From the NCBI GenBank assembly GCA_963711705.1, contig CAVQFM010000024.1, forward strand, positions 1-64,000: DNA of 64,000 bases, read 5' to 3'. Each line of letters starts with the position of its first letter. The first letter of the stretch is position 1. Under the pieces are notes generated by a model. That model had not been told where the DNA came from, did not search any database, and saw nothing but the letters and a program-made list of their open reading frames with translations. This document shows, piece by piece, positions 1 to 9,895 of the stretch. The stretch comes from RYN-230 sp963711705. GTDB taxonomy: Bacteria > Actinomycetota > Actinomycetes > Streptosporangiales > Streptosporangiaceae. A program made the position numbers and the translations under genes.

Positions 1-668
1 AGGTGGGCGACGTCGTTGTAGCCGCGCAGCACCCATCGCTGGCTGCTCACCACCAGGCGGGAGATGGACGCGTTGTCCGCGCCCAGGAACGCGAACGGCC
101 GTGACCCGGTGGCCAGCGCCAGCACCTGGGCGATGACCCCGCCGTGCACGATGACCGCCACCCGCTGGTCCGGGTGGGCCGCCGCGATCCGCCGGATGGC
201 GCCGCCGACCCGGTCCGCGAACGCCGAGGCCAGCTCGGCACCGGGAATGACGTCCCAGCGCTCCTCGGCCCACATCCGCTCGGCCACCGGGTGGTTCTCC
301 GCGACCATCTTGCGGAACAGCCCGGCCTCCCACTCACCCAGGAACACCTCGCGCAGCCCGCGCTCCACGCGCGGGGTCAGGCCCAGCCGCTGGGCCAGCG
401 GTCCGGCCGTCTGCTCGGTCCGGCGCAGCGTGGTCACGTAGATCGCGTCGATCTCGGTCTTGGCCAGCCGGTCGGCCAGCCGCTCCGCCTGCTCGCGCCC
501 GTCCGGCGAGAGTTCCGGGTCGGCGTGCCCGTCCACCAGCGGGAACGGCTCCTCCATGAACGCGGCCGCGGACTCGCCGTGCCGGATCAGCAGCAGTTCT
601 GTGGCGCCCGGCGGCGGCCGGAACCGGGCCTGCCGGTAGGAGACCGCGCCGGGATGCGGCTCGGCCAC
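1..668 (-). CDS. Histidine phosphatase family protein (3' end cut by window)
   Basis: The reverse strand reads through LLLIRHGESAAA (codons near 597-565), the RHG motif that carries the phosphorylated histidine of the SixA/phosphoglycerate-mutase superfamily. Further conserved pieces follow: LSPDGREQAERLADRL, a TTLRRTEQTA block, and HGGVIAQVLALATG, whose second histidine is also catalytic. The family dephosphorylates small metabolites or phosphoproteins in the cytosol; the substrate cannot be told. The C-terminus runs off the left edge. The start is uncertain: GTG at 668 gives a compact N-terminus, but the frame stays open upstream through a Gly/Arg/Pro-rich stretch (about 700-770) made of a short imperfect repeat, and no clear ribosome site precedes 668. 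Confidence 0.85.
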   Translation of the reverse strand, partial: MAEPHPGAVSYRQARFRPPPGATELLLIRHGESAAAFMEEPFPLVDGHADPELSPDGREQAERLADRLAKTEIDAIYVTTLRRTEQTAGPLAQRLGLTPRVERGLREVFLGEWEAGLFRKMVAENHPVAERMWAEERWDVIPGAELASAFADRVGGAIRRIAAAHPDQRVAVIVHGGVIAQVLALATGSRPFAFLGADNASISRLVVSSQRWVLRGYNDVAH

Positions 669-861
669 CGCGGCCAGCGGCGGGGCCGCGGCCGGGCCGG
701 TCCGGAGCCCGGCCCGGGACCGGGCCCGGGAGCCGCCGGGCCGCGCTCGGGAGCCGCCGGGCCGGTACCGGGGGTCGCGGGGCGGGGCGGGGGTTCTGGC
801 TTCACCACCCCCGCAGGTTAACCTTGCCGCCGCCGTCCCCTGGCACCAGGGCGGCTGGCCG

Positions 862-2001
862 TCACCCGACGCGCCGGTCCCGGCCCGCCAGGGGCACCGC
901 GGTGGTGGCCGTCGCCCGGTCGCTGCTGGGCGGTACCCGGGTGGGTCTCCGGGGATGGCGATTGGCCTTCTTTACTGGGGTATGCCGCTTTACATGGTGT
1001 TTGAGATATTTGCTGTCCGCGCACACCTTGAGATGCGCAGATGGCTGGTAGAAGGTGTTGGCGATCGGCTGCGTGATGCGATCGTCCTGGGCCTGCACGG
1101 CGGGCTCGCACGGTGACCGGCGGATGACATCCTTGGCCGGTATATAGACAATCTTCCGGTTCTTGGACCGGAGCACGGTGAACCACTTGGTGGTCGCTTC
1201 GAGGACATAGCCATAGTAGGCACGCCCGCTACTGGTCGTGATCTTTTCTGGTGGCAGCCAGGGCGTGCGCACAGCATTCACATAGTAGTTGCCGCCGCGC
1301 GTTGGGTAGAAATTAGTCACGTATGGGAATAGCGCAAGGGCCGCAACTGCCGCCACCGCTGCCGTGACGGCGCCCTGCGGAGTCGTAATATAAGGGAGAA
1401 CGAGCAGGGCAAGAATTATCAGGAGGGTGACAACCATTCGGGACGGATGGGGCCCGGAGATCTGGGTAATGATCTGCTTGTCGTTGCTGCTTACTTGATA
1501 GAGCCCGGGCAGGTTCGCCACCAGGGGAGTGAACAGCAGGGTGACCACTATCGCCAGCACCAGCAGGGCGGCCAGCGCTTCAGCTGCGCTGCCTAGATAT
1601 ATCCAGACCGCGACGCCGATCACAGCAGCGGCAATAACGGTTATGGCCAGGCCAAAAGGCCAGTGGTCCAGCATTTGCGCGAACAGCTGCCGGGTGTCCG
1701 AGAGTACCACGTACCGTGTGGTCTGTTTTGCGAATGGAGTCGGCGCGATGAAGGCGGTGAACGCAAAGGCTATGATGCTGAGCACGAACTGCCGCAGCAG
1801 GAGCAGGAGTAAGGCTATGTACGGGATGAACGCGGGCACCAGTGGTATGAGCGTGCCCAGCAGCGTATTGACGTAGCCCGTGGACGACGCCACCGCGGTC
1901 GCGGTCGTGGTGTTGTAGTCCGAAATGATCAGCAGCCGGCCAACCGAAATAATTACCAGGCCCAGCGGTGAGAGCAGCAGGGCAATTGCACGTCGGCTCA
2001 T
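862..2001 (-). CDS. Multi-pass membrane protein of unknown function
   Basis: A 379-residue protein with about six hydrophobic helices in its first 240 residues, then a soluble C-terminal domain of about 140 residues ending in a basic, Arg/Lys/Pro-rich tail. I recognise no family. The ATG at 2001 follows a good ribosome site (GGGAG about ten bases upstream). Its base composition is unlike the neighbours: stretches such as AATAATTAC and many A/T third positions occur in a gene surrounded by 70-75% GC, suggesting acquisition by transfer. It stands alone between a phosphatase gene and betA. The soluble tail contains KWFTVLRSKNRKIVYIPAKD, which looks like a small beta-sheet domain, but no function follows from this. 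Confidence 0.7.
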   Translation of the reverse strand: MSRRAIALLLSPLGLVIISVGRLLIISDYNTTTATAVASSTGYVNTLLGTLIPLVPAFIPYIALLLLLLRQFVLSIIAFAFTAFIAPTPFAKQTTRYVVLSDTRQLFAQMLDHWPFGLAITVIAAAVIGVAVWIYLGSAAEALAALLVLAIVVTLLFTPLVANLPGLYQVSSNDKQIITQISGPHPSRMVVTLLIILALLVLPYITTPQGAVTAAVAAVAALALFPYVTNFYPTRGGNYYVNAVRTPWLPPEKITTSSGRAYYGYVLEATTKWFTVLRSKNRKIVYIPAKDVIRRSPCEPAVQAQDDRITQPIANTFYQPSAHLKVCADSKYLKHHVKRHTPVKKANRHPRRPTRVPPSSDRATATTAVPLAGRDRRVG

Positions 2002-2267
2002 TCATCACTCCCGGCCGGGAGCATGGCTAGGCTCACGCGCCCGCAGGTTAGCTGTGCACGCCATAGTTTCCGGCATGAAAAGGACGGCTAACCGGCACCG
2101 CAGTATGACAGGAACCGGGTTACAGGTGGATAACGCCCGTAGCGCCGCCGCGGCCGGGCCGGGCGCCGCCGCTGACCGCCGCGGGCCAGGCCAGGCGCGC
2201 CGTTGCCGTCCCGGTGGCAGAGTGCCGGTCTCACCTGGCAGGCTGTGACCGGTTAGCCCCTCACCCA

Positions 2268-3950
2268 ATGGTGGTGCCCTCCTTGACTGAGTATGACTTC
2301 ATCATCGTCGGCGGTGGCAGTGCTGGCAGTGCCCTGGCCAACCGGCTGTCCGCCGATCCCGGTAACCGGGTGCTGGTCCTGGAGGCGGGCCGGCCGGACT
2401 ACCCGTGGGACGTGTACATCCACATGCCGGCCGCGCTGACCTTCCCCATCGGCAACAAGTTCTACGACTGGGGCTATGAGTCGGAGCCCGAGCCGGACCT
2501 GGGCGGCCGCCGCGTCTACCACGCCCGGGGCAAGGTGCTCGGCGGGTCGAGCAGCATCAACGGGATGATCTTCCAGCGCGGCAACCCGATGGACTACGAG
2601 CGGTGGGCCGCCGACCCTGGGATGGCGGACTGGGACTACGCGCACTGCCTGCCCTACTTCAAGAAGATGGAGACCTGCCTGGCCGGGGCGGATGAGTACC
2701 GCGGCGGCAGCGGCCCGCTGGTCCTGGAGCGGGGGCCCGCCACCGGCTCGCTGTTCCAGGCGTTCTTCACCGCGGTGCAGCAGGCCGGCTACCCGCTGAC
2801 CGCGGACGTCAACGGCTACCAGCAGGAAGGCTTCGCCGCCTTCGACCGCAACATCCACCGGGGCCGCCGGCTCAGCGCCGCCCGCGCCTACCTGCACCCG
2901 GTGCTGAAGCGGAAGAATCTCGAAGTCACCACCCGGGCCTACGCCACCAGGATCCTGTTCGAGGGCACCCGCGCGGTCGGCGTCGAGTACCGGCAGGGCG
3001 GCACCCCACAGCGCCGGGGGCCGTCCCGGCTGGTCCGGGGGGGCGAGATCATCCTGTGCGGCGGGGCCATCAACACCCCGCAGCTGCTCCAGCTGTCCGG
3101 GGTGGGCAGCGCCGGGTTCCTCCGCGACCTGGGCATCCACGTGGTCGCCGATCTGCCCGGGGTGGGTGAGAACCTGCAGGACCACCTCGAGGTCTACGTG
3201 CAGTACGGGTCCAAGCTGCCGGTGTCGGTGGCCCCGGCGCTGAAGTACCGCAACCGGCCCCTGGTCGGCGCCAAGTGGCTGTTCCTGCGGTCCGGCCCCG
3301 GCGCCACCAACCACTTCGAGGGCGGCGGGTTCATCCGCAGCAACGACGAGGTGGCCTACCCGAACCTGATGTACCACTTCCTGCCCATCGCCATCCGTTA
3401 CGACGGCTCACAGCCGGCCGGCGGCCACGGCTACCAGGTGCACGTGGGCCCGATGTACTCCGACTCGCGCGGCACGGTCAAGATCGTCTCCCGGGACCCG
3501 GACGAGCACCCGGCGCTGCGGTTCAACTACCTGTCCACCCCCACCGACCGGCGGGAATGGGCCGAGGCCATCCGGGTCACCCGGACCATCCTGAACCAGT
3601 CCGCGTTCGACGAGTACAACGCGGGTGAGCTGTCCCCGGGGCCGTCGGTGTCCACCGACGAGGAGATCCTGGACTGGGTCCGCCGGGACGCGGAGACCGC
3701 GCTGCACCCGTCGTGCACCGCGAAGATGGGCGCGGGCGCGGACGCCGTCACCGACCCGGGCAGCATGCGGGTGCACGGCCTGGACGGGCTGCGCATCGTG
3801 GACGCTTCGGTCATGCCGTACATCACCAACGGCAACATCTACGCCCCGGTGATGATGACCGCGGAGAAGGCGGCCGACCTGATCCTCGGCAACACCCCGC
3901 TGCCGCCCGAGCACGTGCCGTTCTACCGGCACCAGCCGCAGCACACATGA
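2268..3950 (+). CDS. betA: Choline dehydrogenase (GMC oxidoreductase)
   Basis: A 560-residue FAD flavoprotein of the glucose-methanol-choline family. The N-terminus has the dinucleotide motif YDFIIVGGGSAGSALANRL. GKVLGGSSSINGM is the GMC signature 1, and the active-site histidine lies in TALHPSCTAKMG (His480). Many segments match my recollection of E. coli BetA closely, including GYQQEGF, GVGENLQDHLE, NHFEGGGFIRS and the C-terminal APVMMTAEKAADLI. BetA oxidises choline to betaine aldehyde and can continue to glycine betaine. The frame is open upstream to 2214, but ATG 2268 gives the family's usual N-terminus; GTG codons at 2271 and 2274 are alternatives. The stop overlaps the next ATG by four bases, so the decarboxylase gene is translationally coupled. 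Related alcohol oxidases are possible but less likely. Confidence 0.88.
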   Translation: MVVPSLTEYDFIIVGGGSAGSALANRLSADPGNRVLVLEAGRPDYPWDVYIHMPAALTFPIGNKFYDWGYESEPEPDLGGRRVYHARGKVLGGSSSINGMIFQRGNPMDYERWAADPGMADWDYAHCLPYFKKMETCLAGADEYRGGSGPLVLERGPATGSLFQAFFTAVQQAGYPLTADVNGYQQEGFAAFDRNIHRGRRLSAARAYLHPVLKRKNLEVTTRAYATRILFEGTRAVGVEYRQGGTPQRRGPSRLVRGGEIILCGGAINTPQLLQLSGVGSAGFLRDLGIHVVADLPGVGENLQDHLEVYVQYGSKLPVSVAPALKYRNRPLVGAKWLFLRSGPGATNHFEGGGFIRSNDEVAYPNLMYHFLPIAIRYDGSQPAGGHGYQVHVGPMYSDSRGTVKIVSRDPDEHPALRFNYLSTPTDRREWAEAIRVTRTILNQSAFDEYNAGELSPGPSVSTDEEILDWVRRDAETALHPSCTAKMGAGADAVTDPGSMRVHGLDGLRIVDASVMPYITNGNIYAPVMMTAEKAADLILGNTPLPPEHVPFYRHQPQHT

Positions 3951-5389
3951 CCGACCCCCGGGACCCGCGCGGGCTGCGGGCGGACGCGCCGCTGCTGGAT
4001 GCCTGGCTGACGTTCACCGCGCAGGCCCAGGACGGGCGGCTCACCCCGATGAGCGTGCCCGGGCACAAGCAGCGCACCGACCTGACCGGCGCGGTCACCG
4101 CGGGCGACGCGCCGCTGTACGGCGGGCTGGACAGCATCAAGCACGCGGACCTGCTGCTCCAGGAGGGGGAGCGCCGCGCGGCCCAGCTGTGGGGCGCGGA
4201 CTGGTGCCGGTTCTCGGTGGCCGGCTCGACGCATGGTAACCAGGCCCTGTCGCTGGCCGCCGGGCAGCCCGGGCAGCAGATCGTGGTCACCCGGCTGCTG
4301 CACCGCTCGCTGCTGCTCGGCCTGGTCCTGGCCGGGCTGGAGCCGGTGTGGGTGCTGCCCGAGGTGGACCCGGCCACCGGGCTGCCCGGCCCGGTCCCGG
4401 TCAGCGCGGTCCGCGACGCGCTGGCCCGCCACCCGGCGGCCTGCGCGGTGTTCCTCGGTGATCCCTCGTACGTCGGCACCACCGGCGACCTGGCCGGGCA
4501 CGCCGCCGCCGCGCACGCGGCCGGGGTGCCGCTGATCGTGGACGCGGCCTGGGCCGCGCACCTCGGCTTCCACCCGGACCTGCCGCCGCACGCGCTGGCC
4601 GCGGGTGCCGATGCCATGGTGACCAGCGCGCACAAGGCGCTGCCCGCCTACACCCAGGCCGCGCTGGTACTGGCCCGCACCGGGCGGCTGGATGCCGCGC
4701 GGCTGGACCGGGCGTTCGAGGCCACGCACACCACCAGCCCGGCCGGCGCGATCATGGCCAGCACCGACGCGGCCCGGGCGCTGCTGGCCCGCGACGGCAA
4801 GGAGCTGTGCGCCCGGCTGCTCCGCACGGTGACCGCGGCCCGGCGGCGGCTGCGCGAAGTCCCCGGCCTGGACGTGCTGGACGGCCCCGGGGTCGAGCCG
4901 GCCAAGCTGACCGTGCTGCTGGCCGGCACCGGCGCGCACGGCATCGCGGTCGAAGCCGACCTGGTCGCGGCGGGAATGCCGGTGGAGAGCGCGGACCGGG
5001 ACACGATCATCCCGATCGTGACCCTGGCCGACGACGAGGCCCACGTGGCCCGGTTCACCGAGACCCTCATCCGGATCATCGAGCGGCACCGGGGCACGCC
5101 CCGGCTGCCGGTCCCGGCGGCCGCCTGGACCGTGGTGCCCGAGATGGCCCTGCCACCGCGGGAAGCCTTCTTTTCCCCGAACGAAACTCTCGCCGCGACT
5201 GCCGCCGTCGGCCGGGTGAGTGCGGAGCTGGTGGCGCCGTACCCGCCGGGCGTCCCGGTGCTCGCGCCGGGCGAGGTGATCACCGCGGCGGCGCTGGACG
5301 CGCTGCGCGCGGCGCAGGCCGACGGCGGCCGGATCGCCTACGCCGCCGACCCCACCCTGGCCACCCTCCAGGTCATCACCCGCCCCTGA
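3947..5389 (+). CDS. Orn/Lys/Arg decarboxylase family PLP enzyme
   Basis: A 480-residue fold-type I PLP protein resembling group III basic amino acid decarboxylases of the short Gram-positive (SpeA/YaaO-like) kind. PMSVPGHK near residue 40, YGGLDSIKHADLLLQEGE and SVAGSTHGNQA are typical. IVDAAWAAHLGFHP holds the cofactor-binding Asp, and MVTSAHKALPAYTQ the Schiff-base lysine (Lys230). The C-terminal domain has PPYPPGVP-like wording (APYPPGVPVLAPGE), also characteristic. It should decarboxylate ornithine, lysine or arginine to a polyamine precursor; which one cannot be read. The ATG overlaps the betA stop (ATGA), so the two are made together; an osmolyte/polyamine link is only inference. Confidence 0.85.
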   Translation: MTDPRDPRGLRADAPLLDAWLTFTAQAQDGRLTPMSVPGHKQRTDLTGAVTAGDAPLYGGLDSIKHADLLLQEGERRAAQLWGADWCRFSVAGSTHGNQALSLAAGQPGQQIVVTRLLHRSLLLGLVLAGLEPVWVLPEVDPATGLPGPVPVSAVRDALARHPAACAVFLGDPSYVGTTGDLAGHAAAAHAAGVPLIVDAAWAAHLGFHPDLPPHALAAGADAMVTSAHKALPAYTQAALVLARTGRLDAARLDRAFEATHTTSPAGAIMASTDAARALLARDGKELCARLLRTVTAARRRLREVPGLDVLDGPGVEPAKLTVLLAGTGAHGIAVEADLVAAGMPVESADRDTIIPIVTLADDEAHVARFTETLIRIIERHRGTPRLPVPAAAWTVVPEMALPPREAFFSPNETLAATAAVGRVSAELVAPYPPGVPVLAPGEVITAAALDALRAAQADGGRIAYAADPTLATLQVITRP

Positions 5390-5525
5390 CCCGGACTCCG
5401 CCGCCCGGCTGCCCCTGGCCCCGCCCAGCCGTCCGCCGGCCCGGAGCCCAGGTCCCACTGGCCCCACTGACCCCAGCGGCCCCGCTGGCCCGTACACACC
5501 TCCACATCACTGCGGTGCCTCTGGT

Positions 5526-5573
5526 CAGTGCGGTGCGTTGGGGGCGTCCCAGCACCCACGGTGTACCGCGCTG
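5526..5573. repeat. CAGTGCGGT palindromic repeat, copy 1
   Basis: The element opens with CAGTGCGGTGCGTTGG and closes with GGTGTACCGCGCTG, so the ends pair as a hairpin, with a GGGCGTCCC core. It is nearly the same as the copy at 42613-42660 and shares its ends with the degenerate copy at 5600-5645. Confidence 0.7.
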
Positions 5574-5599
5574 ATGGGATTCCGCCGGGCGACCCGATG

Positions 5600-5645
5600 A
5601 GTGCGGTGGGTTGTGCCCTTCCGGCGGGCAGAAAGTCACCGCACT
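5600..5645. repeat. CAGTGCGGT palindromic repeat, degenerate copy
   Basis: Outer arms AGTGCGGTG and CACCGCACT are perfectly inverted. The interior (a TTCCGGCGGG-type core) differs from the other two copies, so only the outer arms are conserved. Confidence 0.55.
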
Positions 5646-5696
5646 GATGGGTTTGGCCCATTGTGGGCGGGGGTGTCGCGGGCTTACGTTTTGGCG

Positions 5697-7759
5697 ATGG
5701 ATCCTCGACGGCGCGGTTTCGCCTGGCTGACCCATCCCTTCGCGTGCGCGGCGACGGCCGGGGTGGCCGTGGCGGCCTTGCTCAGCCCCACCGCGGCGGT
5801 GGCCGCAGCCAGCGGGTCGGCGGTGCAGAAGATCTGCCACGCCCCCAGCCCCCGGTCGGTGCTGGCTACCGGCTCGCACCGGAAGGCGGCCGCCGGGCCG
5901 GCCGCGGCCATCCGGGTCGATCAGGTCGGCTACCCGGCCGGGTCGGCCAAGGTGGCCGAGATCATGACCAAGGCCAAGCCGCCCGCGGGCGGGCTGCGCT
6001 GGGTGGTGGTCCGGGCCGGGTCCTGCCAGGTGGCCGCGTCCGGGGTGACCGGCCGCAGCCTCGGCTCGTGGAGCAAGCGCTACGGCTGGGTGCTGGCCGC
6101 ACGGTTCTCCGGGCTGCACGCCCCGGGTCACTACCGGGTCGGCCTGCTCAACGACCCGTCGGCCGCTTCGCCGTGGTTCCAGGTCGGCCCGGCCGCGCAG
6201 CTCTATGCCCGGCCACTGGCCAACGCGCTGTACTTCTACCAGAACGAGCGGGACGGTCCCGACTTCATCCGCACCGCGCTGCGCACCGCGCCTGGTCACC
6301 TCAACGACGCCAGCGCGATGACCTACCGCACCCCGCCGGTCGATGACAACGGCAACTTCAAGGGCAGCCTGGCCAAGTACGCCACCGGCGTACGGATCAA
6401 CGCGACCGGCGGCTGGTTCGACGCCGGCGACTACCTGCACTTCGTCGAGACCACCAGCTACACCGAGGCCATGCTGCTGCAGGGCGTGGCGGCGTTCCCC
6501 CGGCAGATGGGCGCCGGGTCCGGCGCCGACTTTACCGGGGAGGTCAAGTTCGGCCTGGACTTCCTGCAGCACATGTGGCACCAGAAGACCCGGACGCTGT
6601 ACTACGAGGTAGGCACCGGCGAGGCGAACAGCACCTACTTCGGCGATCATGACATTCTGGCGGCTGCCCCAGGCCGATGACCACTACAAGGGCACCAACC
6701 CGCACTATGTCTACATCCGGCACCCGCCAGTGTTCCGGGCAGGCAAGCCGGGCGCGAAGATCAGCCCGAACCTGGCCGGCGCTGGCCGCCGACTTCGCCC
6801 TGTGCTACCAGGTGCTGCACCGCACCGACCCGGGGTACGCCGATGGCTGCCTGCGCTCCGCGGAGACCATCTACGCGCTGGCCGACCCGCACTGGAAGGG
6901 CCACCTGATGACGGCCATCCCGTGGGACTTCTACCCGGAGACCAGCTGGCGCGACGACATGATGCTGGGCGCCACCGAACTGGCCCGCGCGCTCCAGCAG
7001 GCCGGCCACTCAGGCCTGCCGGCCGGGCTGCCGGTCCGCTCGTCCGCGACCTACCTGCGCGGCGCCGCGGCCTGGGCCAAGGCGTGGATCCACAGCAAGC
7101 AGGCACTGTCCGACACGCTGAACCTGTACGACGTGAGCGCGCTGGCCGACTACGAGCTGACGCTGGCCATCCGGGCCCAGCACGTGCCCGGGCTGGCGGT
7201 GACCCCGGCTCAGCTGCTGGGCAACCTGCGCGGGCAGATCGAGGAGGGCATCCACATCGCGGGCAAGGACCCGTTCCGCTTCGGGTTCGCCTGGGATCAG
7301 TGGGACACCACCACGCACGGCGCCGGGCTGACCGTGATGGCCGACGAGTACGACGCGCTGGCCGGCCAGCCGGTCTACGCGGGCTGGGCCCAGCGCTGGC
7401 TCGATGACATCCTCGGCAGCAACGCCTGGGGCGTGTCGCTGATCGTCGGGGACGGCAGTGTGTTCCCGGACTGCATGCAGCACCAGATCACCAACCTGGT
7501 CGGCTCGCACGACGGCCGGGAGCCGGTGCTGGCCGGGGCGGCAGTCGAGGGCCCCAACTCGTTCGCCGCGACCGGGACCGTGCCCAACATGCAGCCCTGC
7601 AGCGCGAACGGCCCGGGCAACGTCAGGTACGCCGCCTACAACGGGCACAAGGCGGTGTTCCAGGACAACGTGCAGTCCTACTCCACCGTGGAACCCGCCA
7701 TCGACCTCACCGCGGCCACCCCCCTCGCCTTCGCCTGGCAGGACGAAATCAGCCGGTAG
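5697..7759 (+). pseudogene. Glycoside hydrolase family 9 cellulase, two frameshifts
   Basis: Three reading frames together spell one secreted GH9 endoglucanase. ATG 5697 starts a signal peptide (basic MDPRRRG, hydrophobic run, AAVAAAS cleavage region), then a CelD-type Ig-like domain (IRVDQVGYPAGSAK), then the GH9 barrel: GGWFDAGDYLHF holds the catalytic aspartates and SYSTVEPAIDLTA the catalytic glutamate. The frame breaks at about 6655, where GACATTCTGG has one base more than the expected GAC-ATC-TGG, and again at about 6780, where the expected AGRLAADF motif is short by two bases. All catalytic motifs survive, so the damage is either very recent or a sequence error. If intact, it would cut cellulose outside the cell. 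As read, translation ends at 6680 without the catalytic C-terminus. Confidence 0.82.
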
Positions 7760-7782
7760 AGGTGAGGTAGCGTGGCGGCGTG

Positions 7783-8541
7783 ATGGGGGACGAGGACGGC
7801 AGCCGCCCCCGGCGGGTGGGCGTGCTGATCACGGTGGCCGCGCTGGTCTACGCGGCCGACGTGATCAGCAAGGTGATCGTGGTGGCCACGCTCACCGAGA
7901 ACAAGCCGGTGAACGTGGTCGGTTCGCTGCTGCGGCTGGATTACCTGCGCAACCCAGGAGCCGCGTTCTCGCTCGGCGCGGGCGGATACACGGTGCTGTT
8001 CACGCTGGTCGCGGTGGCCGTGATCGTCGCCATCCTGCGGATGGCCCGCACGCTGGCCAGCACGCCCTGGGCGGTGGCGATCGGCCTGCTGCTCGGCGGG
8101 GCACTGGGCAACCTCACCGACCGGCTCGCGCGCGGCCCGGGACCGCTGCGTGGCTGGGTGGTCGACTTCCTCCAGTTGCCGCACTGGCCGGTGTTCAACC
8201 TGGCCGACTCGGCGATCTGCTGCGGCGGCGCGCTGATCGTGCTGCTCACGCTCCTCGGCCTGCGCCCCGACGGCCGCCGGGAACGCGGGCGCCGCAGCGG
8301 GCAGGCCGACGCCGGTGCGCAGCAGGCAAGCGGACCGCAGCGGGCAAGCTGCGCAGCGGGCAAGCTGATCCGGGCCGAACCAGCCTGCTGGGCCGCCCCA
8401 GCCGCCCGGGGGTTACCCGCCCAGCCGGGGGGCCGGGTAGAGGATCGTCTTGGGCTCGGTGAACGACTCCATCGCGAACCGGCCGCCGACCCGCCCGCGC
8501 CCGCTGACCGAGCCGGCCCGGCCGCCGAACGGCAGGTGTGA
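7783..8541 (+). CDS. lspA: Lipoprotein signal peptidase (signal peptidase II)
   Basis: A membrane aspartyl protease that cleaves the signal peptide of prolipoproteins after lipid attachment. Four hydrophobic helices are visible, and the catalytic pair lies in GNLTDR (Asp113) and FNLADS (Asp142); YLRNPGAAFSLG is the usual conserved loop. ATG 7783 follows GGTGAGG; a GTG at 7780 is an alternative. The core ends near residue 165, but the frame runs on for about 85 residues of basic, Ala/Gly/Arg-rich sequence and overlaps the convergent aldehyde dehydrogenase gene by 129 bases. That tail is unlike other LspA proteins and may reflect loss of an earlier stop. It lies 23 bases after the GH9 gene. Confidence 0.9.
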   Translation: MGDEDGSRPRRVGVLITVAALVYAADVISKVIVVATLTENKPVNVVGSLLRLDYLRNPGAAFSLGAGGYTVLFTLVAVAVIVAILRMARTLASTPWAVAIGLLLGGALGNLTDRLARGPGPLRGWVVDFLQLPHWPVFNLADSAICCGGALIVLLTLLGLRPDGRRERGRRSGQADAGAQQASGPQRASCAAGKLIRAEPACWAAPAARGLPAQPGGRVEDRLGLGERLHREPAADPPAPADRAGPAAERQV

Positions 8542-9864
8542 CTCCCACAGGTTGGTGGAGGAGTTGATGTTCACCCAGCCGGCCCGGGCCTGCTCGGCGA
8601 AGGCCAGGCCGCGCTCCAGATCGGCGGTGAACACCGCCGCGGTCAGGCCGAACGGCGCCGAGTTGGTCAGCTCCAGCGCCTCAGCCGCCGAGGCCACCTC
8701 GATGATCGGCACCACCGGGCCGAACGTCTCCTCGGTGGCGATCTCCATGTCCAGGCTCACCCCGTCCAGCACGGTGGGCTCGGCGTACAGCGAGGTCGGG
8801 AAGCCGCCCGCGCGCCGCCCGCCGGTGAGCAGCTTGGCCCCCCGGCTCACCGCGTCGGCCACGTGCCGGTCGAATTTTTCCGCGGTCGCCTCGTTATTCA
8901 GCGGGCCCATCGTGGTCTGCGGGTCGAACGGGTCGCCCAGCCGGACCTGCTGCTGGGTGGCGGCCGCCACCCGATCGGCGAACTCGGCGCGCACCGCGGC
9001 GTGCACCAGGAACCGCTCGCCCGCCGTGCAGCTCTGGCCCGCGCACAGGTACGCCGCTTCCAGCGCCGCTTCGGCGGCCAGGTCGAGGTCGGCGTCGTCC
9101 AGGATCACCATCGGGCCGTTGCCGCCCAGCTCCAGCAGCTGTGTCTTGCCCGCGGCCCGCGCGGCGACCAGCCCGCCGGTGGCCACCGACCCGATGAAGC
9201 CGATCCCGGCCACCCCGGGGTGGCCGGCCAGCGCGTCCCCGGCCACCGGCCCGGGGCCGGGCACGAAGCTGAACACCCCGGCCGGGACCCCGGCCGCATC
9301 GATGATCTCGGTCAGCACCGCGCAGCACGCGCTGGTGGTCGGGGCGGGTACCCAGATCACCGCGTTGCCGGCCGCCAGGGCGGGCGCGAACAGCTCCGCG
9401 CCCATGGTGTACGGCCAGTTCCACGGGCTGATCACGCCGACCACGCCGAGCGGGACCCGGGCGGTGATCACCCGGCGGCCGGCCGAGATGGACGGCGGGA
9501 ACGCGCCGTCCATCCGCCGCGCGTCCGCGGCCGCCATCCGGAAGTACTCGGCCAGCTCGTCGACCTCGTCATACGCCTCGGCCAGCGGCTTGCCCTGATC
9601 CAGGGTGAGCACCCGGGCCAGGTCCTCGCGGCGGCCCAGGACCGCGACCGCGATCCGCTCGCACCACGCGGCCCGGTCGAACGCGGACTGCGCGGCCCAG
9701 CCGGGCTGGGCCGCGGCCGCCGCACGGACCGCGTCGTCCACGTCCGCCGGGTCCGCGGTGGCCACCGAGGCGAAATCCTGGCCGGTGGCCGGGCTGGTGG
9801 CGCTGACCGCGGGTGACCGCCCCGGCCGCCATTCGCCCCCGATGAACAGCAGGTACTCGTCCAT
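8413..9864 (-). CDS. NAD(P)-dependent aldehyde dehydrogenase
   Basis: A 483-residue aldehyde dehydrogenase. WNWPYTMG marks the cofactor site, LELGGNGPMVI holds the general-base glutamate, and CAGQSCTAGERF the catalytic cysteine (Cys279). EETFGPVVPI and NSAPFGLTAAVF are also family blocks. It oxidises an aldehyde to the acid. ATG 9864 sits behind GGAGGG at the right distance; the longer open frame to 10032 lies inside the IclR gene. It lies 31 bases after that gene on the same strand, so they likely form one transcript controlled by the regulator. Because betA lies 6 kb away, betaine aldehyde is a plausible substrate, but succinate semialdehyde or other aldehydes fit the sequence equally well. 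Confidence 0.88.
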   Translation of the reverse strand: MDEYLLFIGGEWRPGRSPAVSATSPATGQDFASVATADPADVDDAVRAAAAAQPGWAAQSAFDRAAWCERIAVAVLGRREDLARVLTLDQGKPLAEAYDEVDELAEYFRMAAADARRMDGAFPPSISAGRRVITARVPLGVVGVISPWNWPYTMGAELFAPALAAGNAVIWVPAPTTSACCAVLTEIIDAAGVPAGVFSFVPGPGPVAGDALAGHPGVAGIGFIGSVATGGLVAARAAGKTQLLELGGNGPMVILDDADLDLAAEAALEAAYLCAGQSCTAGERFLVHAAVRAEFADRVAAATQQQVRLGDPFDPQTTMGPLNNEATAEKFDRHVADAVSRGAKLLTGGRRAGGFPTSLYAEPTVLDGVSLDMEIATEETFGPVVPIIEVASAAEALELTNSAPFGLTAAVFTADLERGLAFAEQARAGWVNINSSTNLWESHLPFGGRAGSVSGRGRVGGRFAMESFTEPKTILYPAPRLGG

Positions 9865-9895
9865 GCCTTGGTATCCCTCCGTTGTGCGCGGCGCG

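Larger units (their letters stand above)
5390..5696. other. Intergenic region with two palindromic repeat copies
   Basis: This gene-free stretch follows the decarboxylase. It holds two hairpin-forming copies of a short repeat (5526-5573 and 5600-5645) that recurs at 42613-42660. No convincing promoter or small gene was seen apart from the sequence leading into the GH9 start. Confidence 0.6.
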
